The notes under the pieces are model-generated. The model was given only the letters and a program-made list of their open reading frames with translations. It was not told where the DNA came from and did not search any database. The position numbers and the translations under genes are program-made. A stretch of DNA of 64,000 nucleotides from Taenia hydatigena (lineage: Eukaryota > Platyhelminthes > Cestoda > Cyclophyllidea > Taeniidae), in NCBI GenBank assembly GCA_036345935.2, contig JADWOT020001260.1, positions 102,001 through 166,000 of the forward strand, written 5' to 3'. How positions within the stretch are numbered: the stretch's first letter is position 1; each line of letters opens with the position of its first letter. Positions 60,711 to 64,000 of this stretch are shown in pieces.

Positions 60711-61088
60711 TTGGTGGCAGCGGGAAGCGAACCCGACTCTATGGGGTTTAGTCCCGATCTCCACCGTATATGGCATGTTGCAGCGGTGCGAAGGAAGTGC
60801 ACGTGCTACGGATGGGCCAAGAGCGACGTCCTCCTCTGGCATCTGCCCCTTCTCCGTGTTCTACAAGAAAGCTATCAACAACCGAAGCGACACTAGCCAT
60901 GGACCACCCGGAAAGTTTCGTTCCGAAGATTACCCCTAATATACTTGCTCAAGGAGATCGGCGTGCTAACGCCCCCCTACGGACATACTGCTGGTCGGCA
61001 GAACCACTTATTCTGAACTTTGTTTCCAAATCAAACGAAACTCGAAGTGCAATGCACTGCCATGAGGGATCACTGACGTTGGTGTCAA

Positions 61089-61275
61089 TGTAGTGCTTTG
61101 TTTGTTTGTACTACCGGTTCCGGTCAAAGTCACAGAGGTGGCCGTATTGCCCTAGCTGCGTAATCTGGCCTTCGAGCCATGCCAGCAGCTTATTTCCCTC
61201 TGCCCGTTGAATATGTGTTCCACCCTGGCAGTCTGCCTTCTTTTGCCTTCGAGGGAGTCTCGGAACACTACAGTC
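61089..61275 (+). repeat. Dispersed repeat family A, second direct copy
   Basis: Same order and orientation as 60546-60710, including TCGAGCCATGCCAGCAGCTT, which that copy lacks; the AT run is only ATATGT here. The 380 bp between the two copies are higher in GC and contain the 107-codon frame at 60770-61093. That interval may belong to a longer composite element. Confidence 0.85.
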
Positions 61276-61723
61276 AACATGTCGTGTTCGCCTTTTATAT
61301 CAGATGGTTTAGATGTAATTGTATCCAAGCCGCGTTATTTTGGCAAAGTTTATCCTCCAGAATTCTGCTCAGCCACATCTGGAGGCAATGTAATTGGCAC
61401 ATTGGAGGTAAAGATTTAGCCAACATTCAGTTTTCAACTCTCTATCCTTGTAAGATGTTATATCTTAGTACCTTACCAAAAGGCGAACAATGCGTTTGTC
61501 GCTTTGTTTGGTTATATTACGTTGCAAATCTGCACTGAAATTTTTAGTTGCTAGCATGGCCTAGAAGCCACTCCACTCAACGAAGGTACAATAACCATCC
61601 GAGTGATCGCAGTTGAGTCTAAAGACTAGACAAGAAACAGAAGTGCAAGTTTTATGCTGGATATTTTTTAATGAAATGTCACAAGCTAGTGACATTGTGT
61701 TTGATTAAATTGTAAACAAATAG
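61276..61723. other. No feature seen
   Basis: Frames here start inside repeat A and run out of it. No independent support for a gene. ATTAAA on the minus strand near 61668 could serve as a poly(A) signal for the frame at 61724-62200. Confidence 0.35.
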
Positions 61724-62200
61724 TCAAGCCCCTTGCTGTCCACGGACAATATTTCTGCAGTTCGTGCAGGGATCACTACTACCACCATTCCCATCCCTGC
61801 TACTAAGCCGAACACTAGAAGGTTGAAATCTAGACGGTTCTTCCCTTTCCTGCTCTTCCATTCTTCCGCTCTTACTATCAGCATATGTTGAGGGCACATA
61901 TAGAATAACAATACCTGGAAGTCTGTGCCGAGGATACATTTGCCTCCAAGGAGCAACCAAATGAGCTTTTATGTGGGTATTTGATTTCTCTCTGGGCAAA
62001 TCACATGCTCTTAACAGCGGCCAGCCAATGCCATAACAAATGTAGCTACGTTTGTCGAGAAGCTGGAAGGACATAATTTCTTTGTTTCCAAGACAGGGTA
62101 AATGCCTCCTCTGAGCGATGCAGTCACTGGTGCGCCAAAAGTATTGGCGCTCTTTATCCATGAATCTTGTCGTCCATGAGGCGGAGAACTGCAATCCCAT
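61724..62200 (-). CDS. Candidate ORF or exon, 158 aa, unrecognised
   Basis: One of the longest non-repeat frames in the window. The last 60 residues (from about GRMEEQEREEP to SSDPCTNCRN) are hydrophilic, rich in E, S and R, and read like a natural disordered tail. No domain is recognised. A second minus-strand frame, 61705-61956, contains a hydrophobic run (NLLVFGLVAGMGMVVVVI) that could be a membrane helix, so the true frame is uncertain. GC is higher than in the flanks. No convincing splice sites were assigned. Confidence 0.3.
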   Translation of the reverse strand: MGLQFSASWTTRFMDKERQYFWRTSDCIAQRRHLPCLGNKEIMSFQLLDKRSYICYGIGWPLLRACDLPREKSNTHIKAHLVAPWRQMYPRHRLPGIVILYVPSTYADSKSGRMEEQEREEPSRFQPSSVRLSSRDGNGGSSDPCTNCRNIVRGQQGA

Positions 62201-62564
62201 GACATCGAGTATGTGCGTGAAGACGAACGCCTAAAAGGTTGCGGCTTCGGTGCGACTCTGAGTGTCACGAAATTAATTCCTTTCTCGTCCCTTTTCTCGG
62301 TCGTGGTTGCAGCTGAGGTTTTGGGGATTTTGCCGCCTTGTAGGAGCTGCGGTAAGCGTTTGCCTTCTGCTTGCCAAAATTACATGTGCCTGATGGGTTG
62401 ATCATCGCAAATGGGCCTAATGCCCATTCTCGAACGTGTTTTCCTTTTTCATTACAACTGACTAACTAATCTCCACTTCACCGTCATCCTCACTTCCCTT
62501 ACAGACAAGGATTGCGATGCGGCAAGGGCAGTGACCGACAACTGACCATTGAACCAACAGATCT

Positions 62565-63137
62565 ATGCCACCTAGCACGTCTTACTGCGGTATCATCATT
62601 AGGACTGTCAACTCGGGATCGCTATCAATCTCCTCCACATCCCCGTCTCCCTATGCCGCATTGTTGGATGCACACACTCATCGCGCCTTTGGCTTCGTCT
62701 TTCCCACTGTGTGTCTCTTTGACCAAGTTCCTCATTTAATTGACGACTTGCTCACCAACTCTACTTTGTTTTTGATGGCGTGGATCTATGACGGCATTGG
62801 GAAGTGGCAGGTCAATGCTGCTACCGAATCGCTGATGACTCTTATTGCTCCTGAAATGGAGGGCACCAATGCCGATGGTTTCGCTGTCTCCACTGCTTCC
62901 TCGGTGTCTTTCGGTGTGGCTATGAATTTGGTGATGGGGCCCGCCAGTATGGTATCGGGAGTCCAGACACTTGTGGTGGTGGAGATAAGTGTGATTTCTG
63001 GGGACGGTGGGACTTGGAGCCCAGTTGGTTCATTTGCTCGTTGTGTTGAAGAAGAGGAAGGGAAGGGATTTCGAAACGCCTGCTTTTCCCTGAACTGCAA
63101 GTCTTCTCCTTCCTATTACAAATGTTGTTCAAATTAA
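62565..63137 (+). CDS. Candidate ORF, 190 aa, unrecognised
   Basis: This is the longest frame outside repeats and microsatellites. It is rich in S, A, V and T, with a middle section around MTLIAPEMEGTNADGFAVST. There is no clear signal peptide, membrane anchor or catalytic motif. A pyrimidine tract and CAG-type acceptor (CTTCCCTTACAG, ending about 62504) lie 60 bp upstream, so the real exon may start there and not at the ATG. Two minus-strand frames overlap, so the coding strand is uncertain. By a rough estimate a frame this long has perhaps a one-in-three chance of occurring at random in 64 kb. Confidence 0.3.
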   Translation: MPPSTSYCGIIIRTVNSGSLSISSTSPSPYAALLDAHTHRAFGFVFPTVCLFDQVPHLIDDLLTNSTLFLMAWIYDGIGKWQVNAATESLMTLIAPEMEGTNADGFAVSTASSVSFGVAMNLVMGPASMVSGVQTLVVVEISVISGDGGTWSPVGSFARCVEEEEGKGFRNACFSLNCKSSPSYYKCCSN

Positions 63138-64000
63138 ACTAGACCTTTATCTGGCCAAAATATATTATCTCCTTTTTAAGGCTTGCTGAATTACATTGAA
63201 GACTGCCCTTATTAGGGTGTTACTTGTGGGTGGCTTTCTACTTTTCATTGCTAATGCCATGCGTCCTGTATCAGTGTGGTGCTAAAATTTCAAATTATTG
63301 AGACTGTTGCCTGATCGTTAAATACGAGCGATTGTAGTCTGCAATGAACTTGTGTTCAGACCACTCAGCGAGACGACCCGCATTGTATGGAATCACTGGT
63401 TCTAGACTAATCATTTTAAGTGCTGTTATTTCCGATTTTGCGTCGTGATCACTAACCAGCCTGTTCCTAGAAATTGCGAACTGCAGTTTGTTCACGGCAT
63501 GCAACCAATCCTTCGCCGTTGTCAAATGTCTAGCGGACTCGAATAGCTAAATTTCAGGAATGTTTTCCAGGTTATTACTTGAACTTTTATCCCTACTGCG
63601 GTTCCTCTTGCTGTTCTCGCATTGATTTCCCGTATTCATCGGCTAAAATCAACTGAGGTGTAAATTGGTCCGTAGGTAAAAGTGAAAGAAAGCTTTTTGT
63701 CTAGTTTTAGCATGGTATTCGGTGAATGAGCGTCAGGTGGTAGTAAAACCTATCCCTTCTTACCAAATGATTCGATGAGTTTGATTTTGGTGACTTCAAG
63801 GCAGTTAAAGGGCAGTACACTTAAGCAGACCCTCAGCACTAAATAGAATAAAATTGCAAATCTTTTTTTTGTCTGGACTTACTCTGGATCAACGCGTTAA
63901 TAGCAGTAAACAGCGATGTGGGACGTGAGTGATGGTGCAACAGTTGATTTAGCTCCTCCTCAATAATTAAGCAGATGTGATGGACGTTGACTACATGACT
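63138..64000. other. No firm feature
   Basis: A 76-codon minus-strand frame at 63295-63525 reads like soluble protein but has no recognised motif. Nothing else was seen before the window end. Confidence 0.35.

Noticed and set aside
61207..61538. Frames of 70 and 119 codons
   Set aside because: They start inside repeat A, and no independent coding evidence remains outside it.

Overview
This window looks like a gene-poor, repeat-rich animal genomic scaffold rather than bacterial or viral DNA. By eye it is about 40% GC. Open frames are short and mostly random. What is recognisable is eukaryotic: splice-bordered exon relics, tRNA-derived SINE-like repeats, non-LTR retrotransposon relics, microsatellites, and a TATA-driven single-exon gene for a secreted peptide. 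A broken fibronectin type III exon and the style of the dispersed repeats make a flatworm, perhaps a large-genome tapeworm, my best guess. That is inference and no single marker proves it.

The centrepiece is at 22.2-27.3 kb. Two arms of about 1140 bp (22233-23372 and 26121-27260) are near-identical inverted copies around a 2.75 kb spacer. Each arm carries the same intact 124-codon gene, and the two genes are divergently transcribed. The product reads as a classic cationic peptide precursor: a signal peptide, a strongly acidic pro-region (net about -14) and a strongly basic C-terminal peptide of about 47 residues (net about +11). The basic part has an amphipathic-helix pattern and a two-cysteine CVPTC turn. 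I recognise no named family. An antimicrobial or other secreted host-defence or effector peptide is the leading inference. A TATA box sits about 65-71 bp before each chosen start codon. A palindromic repeat (21787-22152) lies about 80 bp outside one duplication boundary.

The rest is mostly repeats and relics. Family A is a roughly 190 bp element ending near an (AT)n run; copies lie near 5.6, 22.0, 46.2, 58.6, 60.6 and 61.2 kb. Family B has a tRNA-Arg-like head and a body of about 1.7 kb (2.4-4.1 kb and 48.1-49.9 kb, with a truncated copy at 7.6 kb). Family C is a direct pair at 0.35 and 5.8 kb. Family D is at 6.6 and 50.4 kb. Family E is an inverted pair at 37.8 and 45.3 kb. There are also hairpin-type inverted repeats (8.1 and 58.8 kb), a 60-bp-unit array (40.3 kb), a local duplication (51.3-52.2 kb) and (GGT)n, (AGG)n and (AGTAA)n runs. 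Retrotransposon relics lie near 17.6 and 44.0 kb, and the broken fn3 exon is at 13.7-14.0 kb.

A higher-GC, more open region at 61.7-63.1 kb may hold exons of an unrecognised gene, but that support is weak. Apart from the peptide gene pair, no intact gene can be called with confidence.
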